Source of the DNA: an uncultured bacterium
GTDB lineage: Bacteria > Bacillota > Clostridia > Christensenellales > Borkfalkiaceae
Length of the DNA: 9,847 nucleotides
Direction of reading: 5' to 3'
NCBI GenBank assembly: GCA_934871445.1
Contig: CAKXBD010000079.1
Coordinates: 1 to 9,847 of the forward strand
Shown in pieces: positions 1 to 7,442 of the stretch (position 1 is its first letter; the number at the start of each line of letters is the position of its first letter). Both the position numbers and the translations under genes were made by a program. The notes beneath the pieces are model-generated. The model had not been told where the DNA came from and searched no databases. It saw only the letters and a list, made by a program, of their open reading frames with translations.

Positions 1-614
1 TTTTTCATCTCTTCTACGAGGTCTGAAAAAGACTCATCGCCTATTTCCCAGCCGAGGAAAATACGGAGGGCAAAATGTGTTTCCTTCACGGAAAGGGTAT
101 AATTTTCCCCCGACACCGTTGCCTTTACGGCGGAAGTGGACTCAGGAACGGATACTCGGGCGGAGGATAAAAGAAACGTCTTTTGCTCATAAATGTCATC
201 GACCGAAAGTTCCGTCTTGCAGGTCTCGTCAGAAAATAACTTTCCGCAGACGGAACAGCGGTAATGCGCGATTGCGTCGCAGGCGAACATCTCCTCCGCA
301 GTAACCGCCGCGACGCTTTCCGGCTTATGCGCGGCGGGGATGACGACATCGGTCGCCGAAATCTCCGTCTTACCCTCCCCGTCGGAAAAATATTTGCCGC
401 ACCCGTCGCATTTCCAATACTTGATATTCCCGTCCTTTTCGCAACGCGCAGCCGTTGCGGAAACGTACGTCAGAACGTGCGCATGTTCTTCCGAGTTCGT
501 CCCGCTCTGTCCGCCTGAACTGCTTGTTTCCGCCGGACCGCAGGCAACTATGCCCGCGGCGAGAAACACCGACGCGAACAAAAGCGAAAAAGTTCTTTTG
601 AATGTTTTTCTCAT
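1..614 (-). CDS. Lipoprotein with CxxCG (zinc-ribbon-like) repeats, 3' end outside window
   Basis: About 204 residues are visible, reading from an ATG at 614-612 to the left edge without a stop. A GGAGGG ribosome binding site (622-628) lies about 7 bases upstream and fixes the start. Residues 1-24 are a signal peptide (basic MRKTFKR, then a hydrophobic stretch) ending in a lipobox, IVAC, with the lipidated Cys at 25. A Ser/Gly-rich linker follows. Residues 58-86 and 112-136 form two related repeats: a Cys, then KCDGCGKYFSD and RCSVCGKLFSD, each followed by a KTE motif. Such CxxCGKxFSD repeats are common in surface proteins of gut Firmicutes; metal binding is inference. From about residue 145 the sequence is beta-rich and unrecognised. 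The gene lies 131 bases downstream of the GH114-like lipoprotein gene with no obvious promoter between, so co-transcription is plausible. The function is unknown. Confidence 0.8.
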   Translation of the reverse strand, partial: MRKTFKRTFSLLFASVFLAAGIVACGPAETSSSGGQSGTNSEEHAHVLTYVSATAARCEKDGNIKYWKCDGCGKYFSDGEGKTEISATDVVIPAAHKPESVAAVTAEEMFACDAIAHYRCSVCGKLFSDETCKTELSVDDIYEQKTFLLSSARVSVPESTSAVKATVSGENYTLSVKETHFALRIFLGWEIGDESFSDLVEEMK

Positions 615-692
615 TGTTTTTCCCTCCGAAAATGCCGCCGCATTGAATTTCCGGGTACAGCGGCTGATGAGCGTCCCGATCCGCCGATATTC

Positions 693-723
693 GCCGCGCG
701 GAGCCGTTCTATCTCCGCGCGGC
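693..723. other. Strong intergenic hairpin, 11-bp perfect stem
   Basis: GCCGCGCGGAG (693-703) pairs perfectly with CTCCGCGCGGC (713-723) across a 9-base loop. No T-run follows on either strand, so it is not a canonical intrinsic terminator. It lies between two minus-strand genes of the same likely operon and could act as an mRNA stability or processing element. Confidence 0.6.
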
Positions 724-739
724 AGCAGAAGTATCATTC

Positions 740-762
740 CCCGCCTTATTCGGCGGGTTTTT
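740..762 (+). terminator. Terminator-like hairpin over the stop codon of the GH114-like gene
   Basis: CCCGCC (740-745) and GGCGGG (752-757) form a 6-bp GC stem with a 6-base loop that contains the minus-strand TAA stop (746-748). A run of five Ts (758-762) follows on the plus strand only. The intrinsic-terminator polarity is therefore opposite to the surrounding genes. It may block antisense transcription or protect the 3' end of the minus-strand mRNA. Confidence 0.4.
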
Positions 763-3090
763 CGGATACAAACTCCATATTGGTAATCGTCGCAGAACCC
801 GCCGCGATATCGCTGAGCCCACCGTCAAAGAAAATCGTGAGATAAAAATTTTCAAGCGTCAGATCCGCTTCGGGAACGGCGATATAGAGAGTATGTTCCC
901 CCGCTTCGAGTTGAGTGTGCGGATACCAGGAAACGTCCGTATCGCCCAGCTTTACGGCGCGGCAGACGCAAAATTTCGCGGTGCGTTCGAGCGTAAGATC
1001 AATGCGCAGATATTTGAACTCGGGATCAAAGCCGGTCACCTGACAGGCGACCTTCGACCCCATGTCCCGACCGTCCGACCAGGAAATCCTCGTCCCCGCG
1101 TCCGTTTCCTCGACGATATACTGCATCGGACTTCCGACGGATTGATTTACGTCAAAAAACTCCCCGATTTCCCCCGGCGTCGCAGGAATAAAGAAACGGC
1201 AGTCAGAGAAACTCACGCTTCCCGCTTTACCGGCGGGCGCTCCGCCGTAATTGAGGAAGAAATATACTTGCTGCTCGCTGCTTGCGTCAATGTTGTTCGC
1301 ATTTACCGTAAACGTCCTTTTTTCTCCCGGCTTGATTACCGTATGATCCATCCAGCAAATGCTCCAACCTCCCCAGTATACGCCTATACTGGCATCCGCT
1401 TCGCCGATATTTTCCACCGTGAAGGTGAATTTGGAGTAGTTTTTCGTCAATCCCGAAACGGGCAGAACGACATAGGCATCGCTCTTTCCGTCCGCCCATA
1501 CAGCGTCGAAGGTTCCGTCTTCATTCTTGGTAACGTCGATGTCCGTGAGGCCTGTGATGTTCCCCAACTGCGGTTCCTTAGGCGTCGTCTCGCCTTTTTC
1601 AAATTCGATGGAAGTGATCTCCACCGTTCTCGTACCGGCAAAATCCTCCACGTAAGCGCTATCGAAATAGAAATTCAGCATTGCAAGGCGGGTAAAACCG
1701 GTCATGGAAACCGTCATCGTATATTCCCCCGTTTCCTCGTTATAAGGCAGGGAAGCCACCGGATTATAGGCGAGCTCCACAAGCGTCATGAACGAATTGA
1801 CCGCGACGCCGTATTTTTCCGCCCTCTTGCTGCCGAGCGCGGTGCCGCTCGTTTTGAAGGTGACTATCATGCGGCTGAACTCCGGGGTCCAATAGCGCAC
1901 GGGAACGTCGAGATGATCCCAGCCGACGTCGATATCGTAAGTCGCTTTGATTTTTCCGCCGAGCTCCCTACCCTCGAAATGGAACTTACTGGTCGCGTCC
2001 CAATCCGCCGTAGCGTAAGGCGTGTAAATGAGTTCCAGCGACGTCAGCTCGAAGGAAGCCTCGCCCGAATTTTCGGAGTCGATATAGAAACGAATTTCGT
2101 TCAGAACGGAAGTCCCGCGGATATCTACGAGAATACTGCCCGAAGCCTCAGAGAGCTCTCCGTCCAGTTTCACAGTCTCGCCCGTCGCTTCATTTTTACC
2201 GGAGAACGCATTCTTTCCGTCGGAAACGGTGAGAGTCAAAACGTTAAAGGACGTATATTGAATACGAATACGCCCGTAAACGGCGGCGGATTCCGACTGA
2301 AATGTACGCGTCGTCCGAAAGCCCGCCCGCCGTATAATCGGCGCGGAACGCGCCCGTATAAGCCTCGTCGGTCTCCTCGGTCTTTAACGTATAACCGGTG
2401 CCGGAAGCCGCGATTGAGAACCAATTTCAAATCCGGCCATTTCTCCTTGACGGTTATAATTAAATCGCACATATCGTTAAAGGTTTCGGGGAAGCGGTCC
2501 ACCGAGTCCACGGTATCGATAAAAATGCCGTCATAACCGTCATCCACTACGCTTTGAATGTCCTCGAACAGGAACTCCCTCCATGCCGGCGAGGCGGGGT
2601 CGGTGTAATAAGATCCCCAATCGCCGTTAGGAATGGGTTTATCCTCCTCGTCGTACAAATAGTAGAAGCAAAATCCGCCCGGTCCCAATCCATCTCCCGT
2701 GCGCAGGGTACTATCCTCCCCGAAAGATATATAACGAATCGTCCATACTCCCGCGTCGTTGAGTTTTTTGAGCCCCTCGGCGCCGATATTGTCGGTGATG
2801 ATACCGACGTCGTATTTGAGCATTTCCTCTTGAAAGACCCCGTAATTGCAGAAATAAGAGTTGACTTTGTTCCACTCCCGTTTTTGCCCGTTGCGGTCGC
2901 TGTAATCCGCCTCCTGGCGGAACTGTTCGGGCACGACCTGCACTACCTGCTGAGTATTACCCCCTCCCGAATCGGAAGTACTCCCGGGTGCGTTCGAACT
3001 GTTCTGGCCCGAACCGTTGCAGGCAGCCGCCGCCATGACAGTCACCGCCGACAAGACGGTTGCGAAGAATGCCGATAGTTTTTTATTCAT
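746..3090 (-). pseudogene. GH114/TM1410-like TIM-barrel lipoprotein with C-terminal beta modules, frameshifted
   Basis: The start is the ATG at 3090-3088, with AAGGAGG (3097-3103) six bases upstream. Residues 1-23 are a signal peptide and lipobox AAAC gives a lipidated Cys24. From about residue 72 to 229 the sequence resembles the GH114 (endo-alpha-1,4-polygalactosaminidase)/TM1410 barrel, including VDDGYDGIFIDTVDSVDRF with its acidic residues and KLVLNRGF. The frame then breaks. Removing one base near 2403-2404 and one near 2293-2294 restores a single frame of 2343 bases, about 780 residues, ending at TAA 746-748. The C-terminal part holds about four beta-rich modules (roughly 2404-2015, 2010-1595, 1565-1190 and 1160-750). 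Each ends in a similar strand (LTSLELIY, ITSIEFEK, FSDCRFFI, ITNMEFVS), which suggests tandem carbohydrate-binding-type domains. Even when repaired, the barrel lacks its last strands. The start overlaps the upstream oxidoreductase stop by 8 bases. It could be a true pseudogene or carry sequencing indels. The frame 746-2239 alone has only a TTG start with no Shine-Dalgarno sequence and is not a separate gene. Confidence 0.75.
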
Positions 3091-4384
3091 ATTTTTCCTC
3101 CTTGCATGGATTATCGGAAAAGCCCACCGACTTTTCAAATTGTTTCAAATTTATGCTCTCTCCGTCGTGCAGACGGGAGTATTCCGCAGCAAAAGCCATC
3201 ATATGGCTTTCGATAGCGCTGTAAATGCCGGAAACGGCGTCTATGTGCCCTTCGCTGTTCTCGTCAAAGAAATCGGTGAGCAGTTGATTATCACCGCCGC
3301 CATGACCGGACAAATCGGAAGCGAGCTTATTTATATCATAAACCTCCGTTTTCCCGTCGAAGGTCGTACAACGGATAAGATTCGTTTTCTGTTCTCCTTC
3401 GATTTCTCCTTGCGTGCCCATGACACGAATAGAACGATAGACTTCGGCGGAAAAGGCAGACATTGTAAAGTTTACGGTAACGCCGTTTTCATAGCGGAGT
3501 GCGACGGATTGGTGGTCCACGACGTCGTTGTCGCAGGCAAACACACATCTACCGTAAGGCCCACGCCGCAAGGCTTTTTTTACCTCCGCCAAACCGCCGG
3601 CAGGAGCTACCACAGTCCTTACCCAAGGCCGCTTTTCCTGCGTATCCTCTCCCAAATAAATGCGCTCGGCACTGTATACGCAGCTCTCCTTACGCGGACA
3701 GTTCACGCAAAATTCCGCGGTGTCCTTCGGGCGGTGCTCCGAATTAAAAAAGCTAAGGGAGCCAAAAGAACTGAGGCTTTCGCAATGAGAGCCGATAAGA
3801 AAATTGAGAATATCCATATCGTGACAGCTCTTTTGACGAATCATGGGACTCGACCGCCCGCAATTGCTCCAATTGCCTCGTACGAAGGAATGTGCCTGAT
3901 GTCAATAGCCGACGTTTTCCACGGCGTCGACGTTTACAACTTCTCCTATCCTGCCCGAATCGATGATATTTTTAATCGTGCGGTAAAAGGTAGTATAGCG
4001 CAAAACGTAGCAGACGGCGACCTTTCTGTTCAGGCGCTTCGCTGCGTCACGAATGGCAATGCAGTCTTTAGGAGTAGTCGCGACGGGTTTTTCCAAAATG
4101 AGGTCGTATCCCCTTTCGAGACCCGCCAGCGCATGTGCGATATGCTGTTTGTCCTGAGTCGCCACAATCAGCACATCCGCCAATTTATCCTTTGAGAGCA
4201 TTTCTTCCGCGCTTTTGAAGCAGCCTTCGGGAGGGATATGCAGGTCCTCCGCCGCCAGGCAAAGTTTTCTCTCGTCGATATCGGCAATAGCCGTCACTTT
4301 CATTCGTTCAGGATGAATTTTTTGATACTGCGCATAAGTATAGAAACCGCGCGGACCGAGCCCCGCAATCGCAACCGTCGTCAT
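3083..4384 (-). pseudogene. Gfo/Idh/MocA-family NAD(P)-dependent oxidoreductase, interrupted by in-frame TGA
   Basis: The frame is continuous from ATG 4384-4382 (AGGAGA at 4391-4396) to TAA 3085-3083, 433 codons, except for one TGA at codon 161 (3904-3902). Members of this family are cytoplasmic dehydrogenases or glycosidase-like enzymes acting on sugars and inositols with NAD(P). Visible features are the Rossmann motif GLGPRG at residues 8-13, the EKP motif at 98-100 and KSCHDMD at 185-191, which matches the family's catalytic K...HD.D element. A Cys cluster CVNCPRKESC (C226, C229, C235) is also present, as in many MviM-like members. Around the stop, reading TGA as Trp gives VGYWHQAHSFVRGNW, a well-conserved stretch in this family, so a TGG-to-TGA change is the simplest explanation. 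The length is normal for the family. The gene is first in the operon divergent from the AraC gene. As written the product is a 160-residue NAD-binding domain; an internal restart at ATG 3844 is possible but unsupported. Confidence 0.85.
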
Positions 4385-4434
4385 TTTTTCTCTCCTAAAA
4401 ATTTAATGCTGTATTATTAAAGATTATCCGAAAT

Positions 4435-4463
4435 ATCATAGAACCGCAAAAATTTTCCGTCAA
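4435..4463 (-). promoter_or_regulatory. Sigma-70-type promoter of the oxidoreductase operon (proximal)
   Basis: On the minus strand, TTGACG (4463-4458) and TATGAT (4440-4435) are separated by exactly 17 bases. This would give a leader of about 45 bases ending in the AGGAGA ribosome binding site of the oxidoreductase gene. The assignment rests on the pattern alone. Confidence 0.6.
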
Positions 4464-4488
4464 ATCCCGAAGCTCTTTTTACAAATTC

Positions 4489-4517
4489 ATTTTATCATCT
4501 TTCTTTCGGAGTGTAAA
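4489..4517 (-). promoter_or_regulatory. Second sigma-70-type promoter upstream of the oxidoreductase operon (distal)
   Basis: On the minus strand, TTTACA (4517-4512) and TAAAAT (4494-4489) have a 17-base spacer, about 54 bases upstream of the proximal promoter. Tandem promoters next to an AraC-type regulator would suit inducible control. No operator is assignable by eye. Confidence 0.5.
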
Positions 4518-4590
4518 TGCACAAAATTCTAATCAATCCGCACAATCGTCTATAAAAAATAATTTTTGTTCGTTTTTTCGGAAAAAAGTC

Positions 4591-4625
4591 TTGATTTTCT
4601 GTTTTTCGTCGGATATAATATCCGC
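4591..4625 (+). promoter_or_regulatory. Consensus promoter of the AraC gene, abutting its ATG (leaderless)
   Basis: TTGATT (4591-4596), a 17-base spacer and a perfect TATAAT (4614-4619) form a near-consensus promoter. The ATG at 4626 starts only 6 bases after the -10 box, where transcription would be expected to begin. There is no Shine-Dalgarno sequence upstream of this ATG. The -10 box lies inside the palindrome GGATATAATATCC (4611-4623), a possible operator. Confidence 0.65.
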
Positions 4626-5546
4626 ATGAAACTAATTGTCGACGAAGAAAAACTTTACGAGCTCTTAAAAGATTTCCATCAGCTCACCAAATTGAAGGTA
4701 TCTTTTTCCAAGGACTACGATACGCCCATTTTAGGGGTGCCGCATAATATCTGCGAACTTTGCTGCTATAAACAGAAGGATCGCGATTTTTACCTCCGAT
4801 GCAAAGAAAGCGATAAAAAGGCGTATGCAATAGCCTCGCGAAGCGATGACACATATATTTATGAATGTCACTATCATTTGACGGAAGCCCTTCAACCGGT
4901 GGTCATTTACAGAAAGCACGTCGGTTATTTTCAGATAGGTCAGATGTTGGGCGACCGCGAAAAATTTATCCGCCTCAATGCCCCCGATTCCTATGAGTTT
5001 TCCCTGCTCGCCGAGTTAGCATCCCCCACTCCCGACACTCTGCGTTCTGCGGCGGCGATTTTGTCCTGCCTTGCAAAGTACACCGTAATCGACCGATATA
5101 TCAGTCTGAGCGCTCAACAAAACCTGGACGTAGTCCTCGATTATATCGGCGAACACTATCGGGAACGCATTACCGTGTCCGATTTGTGCCGTATTTTTCA
5201 TTACAGTCGTCCGTCGCTGTTCATGCATTTCAAAAATGAGCTCAATCAGGGAATTACTTCCTATATTAACGAGCTGCGTTTGGAAAAGAGCAAAACTCTT
5301 CTGCAAGAGAATCATTCCATAAAGGAAACTGCGGGACTCGTGGGCTTTGAGGACGCCAATTACTTTTCCCGAATCTTCAAGAAAAAGTACGGAATATCCC
5401 CTTCTGATTTCTCCAAGTCAAGATTACCCCTCCCCCCTCCGTCGATTATAAAAATGCCGTTTCTGTTCATTTCCTTTACTTCTCCGTCCTTATCGGGTTT
5501 TCTCATATCTCAAATTTATATCTGCATGTTTTCTTGTATTCGTTAA
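4626..5546 (+). CDS. AraC-family transcriptional regulator with PocR-type sensor domain
   Basis: This is a 306-residue cytoplasmic DNA-binding regulator. Residues 8-150 match the PocR ligand-binding type: FHQLTKLKVSF at the start, a Cys-rich ICELCCYKQKDRDFYLRC (C43, C46, C47, C59), YIYECHYHL, then VGYFQIGQMLGD. Residues about 165-266 are the AraC double helix-turn-helix, with ITVSDLCRIFHYSRPSLF as the first and SIKETAGLVGFEDANYFSR as the second, ending in the signature FKKKYGISPSDF. The frame is open upstream to a TTG at 4566, but that codon lies inside the promoter, so ATG 4626 is preferred. A 40-residue Pro-rich then hydrophobic tail follows the usual end of the fold (5424-5543) and is atypical. 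The gene is divergent from the oxidoreductase/GH114-like operon, its likely target. The ligand is unknown; PocR-type domains respond to small molecules. Confidence 0.88.
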   Translation: MKLIVDEEKLYELLKDFHQLTKLKVSFSKDYDTPILGVPHNICELCCYKQKDRDFYLRCKESDKKAYAIASRSDDTYIYECHYHLTEALQPVVIYRKHVGYFQIGQMLGDREKFIRLNAPDSYEFSLLAELASPTPDTLRSAAAILSCLAKYTVIDRYISLSAQQNLDVVLDYIGEHYRERITVSDLCRIFHYSRPSLFMHFKNELNQGITSYINELRLEKSKTLLQENHSIKETAGLVGFEDANYFSRIFKKKYGISPSDFSKSRLPLPPPSIIKMPFLFISFTSPSLSGFLISQIYICMFSCIR

Positions 5547-5602
5547 AATTCCCCTTAAAGAGATTCATTGACGAATGTCTCGGGAGGGGCCATGAATAAA
5601 GT

Positions 5603-5626
5603 AAAATCCCCCAAAGTGGGGATTTT
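5603..5626 (+). terminator. Candidate terminator downstream of the AraC gene
   Basis: AAAATCCCC (5603-5611) and GGGGATTTT (5618-5626) form a perfect 9-bp stem with a 6-base loop. The GC core is followed by TTTT on both strands because the stem ends in A/T runs, so it may work in both directions. It lies about 55 bases after the regulator stop. Confidence 0.55.
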
Positions 5627-5904
5627 CGTGAATATCGGCAGATTGCAGCACCACACAAGACCGACACTATCGCATGCAAGCCTTTTATTTCCTTTTCGAG
5701 TTATCTTTCTTGTTCCAATTTGATTTCGGCCATTTCTCAAACGGGTCATGCATTTGTGGGCTAAAATCAAAACTTCTGTCTCTTGATTTTCAATATATTT
5801 TTGTACGGCTTGCTTGTTTTTGACCCACCGTATTTATATAATATTCCTTATGTCAAAATCCGCGGTATCGGTGTACAAATTGCATATTCCTTATTAATTT
5901 GAAA

Positions 5905-5932
5905 GGTCGGAAAAGATTTCTCTTCTCCGACC
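5905..5932. other. Hairpin of 7 + 4 bp
   Basis: GGTCGGA (5905-5911) pairs with TCCGACC (5926-5932). After one A/C mismatch, AAGA (5913-5916) pairs with TCTT (5921-5924) around the loop TTTC. On the minus strand TTTCAAATT follows, a weak T-run, so it may be a weak terminator in the direction of the nitrogenase-like operon. Confidence 0.4.
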
Positions 5933-6102
5933 GCGAATTTGCTGTTCTGATATATTTCAATCTCTTTCTTATCCCCAAGGATATTTACCTTGTACTAAAC
6001 TGTATGTGTCAGTCATTGACAAATCCTTCTGTGTTTTTTATTGTGATTGGGCACCCCCATTTATTATAACACAGGAGAATTACTCTTGCTAAAACTTTTT
6101 TA

Positions 6103-6126
6103 TAACCCCACTTCAAGTGGTGGTTA
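6103..6126. other. Bulged hairpin / palindrome
   Basis: TAACC (6103-6107) plus CCAC (6108-6111) pair with GTGG (6117-6120) and GGTTA (6122-6126), with a single T bulge at 6121 and loop TTCAA. The centre CCACTTCAAGTGG is a 13-base palindrome. Its role is unknown. Confidence 0.45.
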
Positions 6127-6147
6127 ATTTCCCCTTAAACCTATATA

Positions 6148-6182
6148 ATACGGTTTATCGAATGTTTATCGATAAACCGTAT
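6148..6182. repeat. Perfect 13-9-13 inverted repeat (recombinase-site-like)
   Basis: ATACGGTTTATCG (6148-6160) and CGATAAACCGTAT (6170-6182) are perfect inverted arms separated by AATGTTTAT. The geometry is close to tyrosine-recombinase core sites such as loxP (13-8-13). The segment also contains GTTTATCGA twice in direct orientation, 11 bases apart (6153-6161 and 6164-6172), and a further TCGATAAA at 6194-6201. No T-run follows on the minus strand, so a plain terminator is less likely. An operator for a dimeric regulator is the main alternative. Confidence 0.6.
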
Positions 6183-6278
6183 ATTTTGATGTGGTCGATA
6201 AAAAGTGAACCTAGCCTCCTACCGTTATATTCCTTTTCCCTTGAGGCAAAGAAGCGTATATTTGGGGGACGAGAAAAG

Positions 6279-7442
6279 TCATCCAAGCAATTTTTTCGTT
6301 ATTGCTCTCATCAGACGGTATGCTCCCTCCGTCCCGATTCGTGCGTCCCGAAGGGGAACCTGCAAATCGTATGAAATCCCCGTATATTCGACGGGTATTC
6401 CGCACCGAACTTGCCTACATACACTGTCGCAGGAAAGGACAATATCGTTACTGTCATGAAATTTTTCAATCACCTCGTCCAAAGCCAAATACGGAAATTT
6501 CCCGTTTTTATGCGTGCAATAACACTGCGGATTTAATCCGATTGTTTCTAGAAAGCCTTTTAATCCTTCCGCTCTGTCCGTATCTGTATAACATATGACG
6601 CCCCTTTCCTCCGCGCAGAGAATATTTGAAAACTGTAAAACGGCAAAATCATATATTTCGTCCCTTTCGCTATGAAACGTCTGTCCTAAAATATCGGATA
6701 TTTCCCTTAAAGCGCTATCCTGCGCGTCTTTTCCGAGTGGATATATATATACATACGGCGTACCGAATTTTTCTTTTAGGTATTCCGCCGTACGTACGGC
6801 ATATCGGGAGGTAACGATATTGATTTTTGCATTTCCGATATGCTTCCATGCCTCCACTCGTTCGTTTCGGGTGCTGTCGATATTTAATTTCAGGCCGAAA
6901 GAACTCTCTATCAGCTCGGAGAGATATATATGGTCGCACTGCGCCTGATAAGTCGCGTCTCCTCCCAGAAAATTGAATGCAGAATCGGAAAAGGACGTCT
7001 CTTTTCCGGCAAAACGAATCATAGAAAACAGAAAGGCTTCGCGCCCGCTGTAAAAATCGTCCGAGAGTTTTAACGGGAGCGTGAACATATTTACTCCCGA
7101 TATGCGGGATATATCTTCGGCGTACGCTTTGAAATCGAAACCGAGCACGCTGCCGATAGAGGACGGCAAAAGCAGGATATTTTTATATCCGTCCCGAGCG
7201 GCTTCCTCCGCGGCAGTATACAAGCGGGAAAAATTGCCGAGCGCTATATCAACTTCCGTCAAGGGTACGGAATAAAACGCCGACTGTGCCCTTCCCGGAG
7301 CCAAACGCATAAGGTGCCCGTAATTATAAACGCCATGTCCGTTCGTGGAAAAATCGATAATCGCAAGGTCACGATACCGCGAAGCGAGATAAAACGCCTC
7401 CATTCGGGCGGAAGGAAATGCGGCATATTTGTTTAACGGCAT
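6279..7442 (-). CDS. Nitrogenase component 1-type protein, K-like subunit lacking cluster cysteines
   Basis: The predicted product is 387 residues and ends in TGA (6281-6279). The start is taken as ATG 7442-7440: it overlaps the D-like stop by 10 bases and has GAGGAGG at 7460-7454, 11 bases upstream. The frame stays open to a TTG at 7514, which would lengthen the overlap. The layout follows the NifD/NifK superfamily: LTEVDIALGNFSRLYTAAEE, then LLLPSSIGSVLGFD, FNFLGGDATYQAQCDHIYL (a domain-opening NxxG-type strand) and FGTPYVYIYPLGKDAQDS. Those signatures place it among nitrogenase-like component 1 proteins. The three N-terminal cysteines that bind the P-cluster or its equivalent are replaced: AAFPSARMEA (F9), NGHGVYNYG (V38) and PSSIGS (S94/S95). 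The first Cys is residue 169. It probably pairs with the D-like subunit in a heterodimer or heterotetramer fed electrons by the NifH-like protein. The substrate is unknown. Confidence 0.85.
   Translation of the reverse strand: MPLNKYAAFPSARMEAFYLASRYRDLAIIDFSTNGHGVYNYGHLMRLAPGRAQSAFYSVPLTEVDIALGNFSRLYTAAEEAARDGYKNILLLPSSIGSVLGFDFKAYAEDISRISGVNMFTLPLKLSDDFYSGREAFLFSMIRFAGKETSFSDSAFNFLGGDATYQAQCDHIYLSELIESSFGLKLNIDSTRNERVEAWKHIGNAKINIVTSRYAVRTAEYLKEKFGTPYVYIYPLGKDAQDSALREISDILGQTFHSERDEIYDFAVLQFSNILCAEERGVICYTDTDRAEGLKGFLETIGLNPQCYCTHKNGKFPYLALDEVIEKFHDSNDIVLSCDSVCRQVRCGIPVEYTGISYDLQVPLRDARIGTEGAYRLMRAITKKLLG

Larger units (their letters stand above)
5547..6278. other. AT-rich gene-free stretch with multiple hairpins
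   Basis: About 730 bases separate the AraC stop from the K-like gene stop. The stretch is visibly more AT-rich than both flanks. The longest open frame (minus, 5770-5555, 71 residues) has no recognisable domain and reads through a hairpin. Short minus-strand frames near 5720-5860 spell basic, C-terminus-like stretches in different frames and could be remnants of a decayed mobile-element gene, but this is not provable by eye. The 11-mer TTCCCCTTAAA occurs at 5549-5559 and again at 6129-6139. Several hairpins are listed separately. Confidence 0.6.

Noticed and set aside
893..2536. Long plus-strand open frame of about 547 codons
   Set aside because: It is Arg-rich, has no domain, and lies opposite the beta-module part of the lipoprotein gene, which has clear coding character on the minus strand. 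It is an antisense shadow.
3017..4195. Plus-strand open frame of about 392 codons
   Set aside because: It is antisense to the oxidoreductase, whose family motifs are unmistakable on the minus strand, and has no ribosome binding site or recognised domain.
3083..4384. Reassigned genetic code with TGA read as Trp
   Set aside because: The NifH-like and K-like genes end in TGA, and Trp elsewhere in the oxidoreductase is TGG (for example in GNWSN and RPWV). A single TGA points to a point change.
5555..5770. Minus-strand 71-codon open frame in the gene-free stretch
   Set aside because: It has no Shine-Dalgarno and no recognised domain, and it runs through the terminator-like hairpin at 5603-5626. 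It may be a remnant but is not supported as a gene.
6086..6127. 13-residue leader peptide starting at TTG after AGGAGA
   Set aside because: The ribosome-binding-like AGGAGA (6072-6078) and a possible upstream -10 are suggestive, but the peptide is very short, uses a TTG start, and has no gene downstream on the plus strand to regulate.
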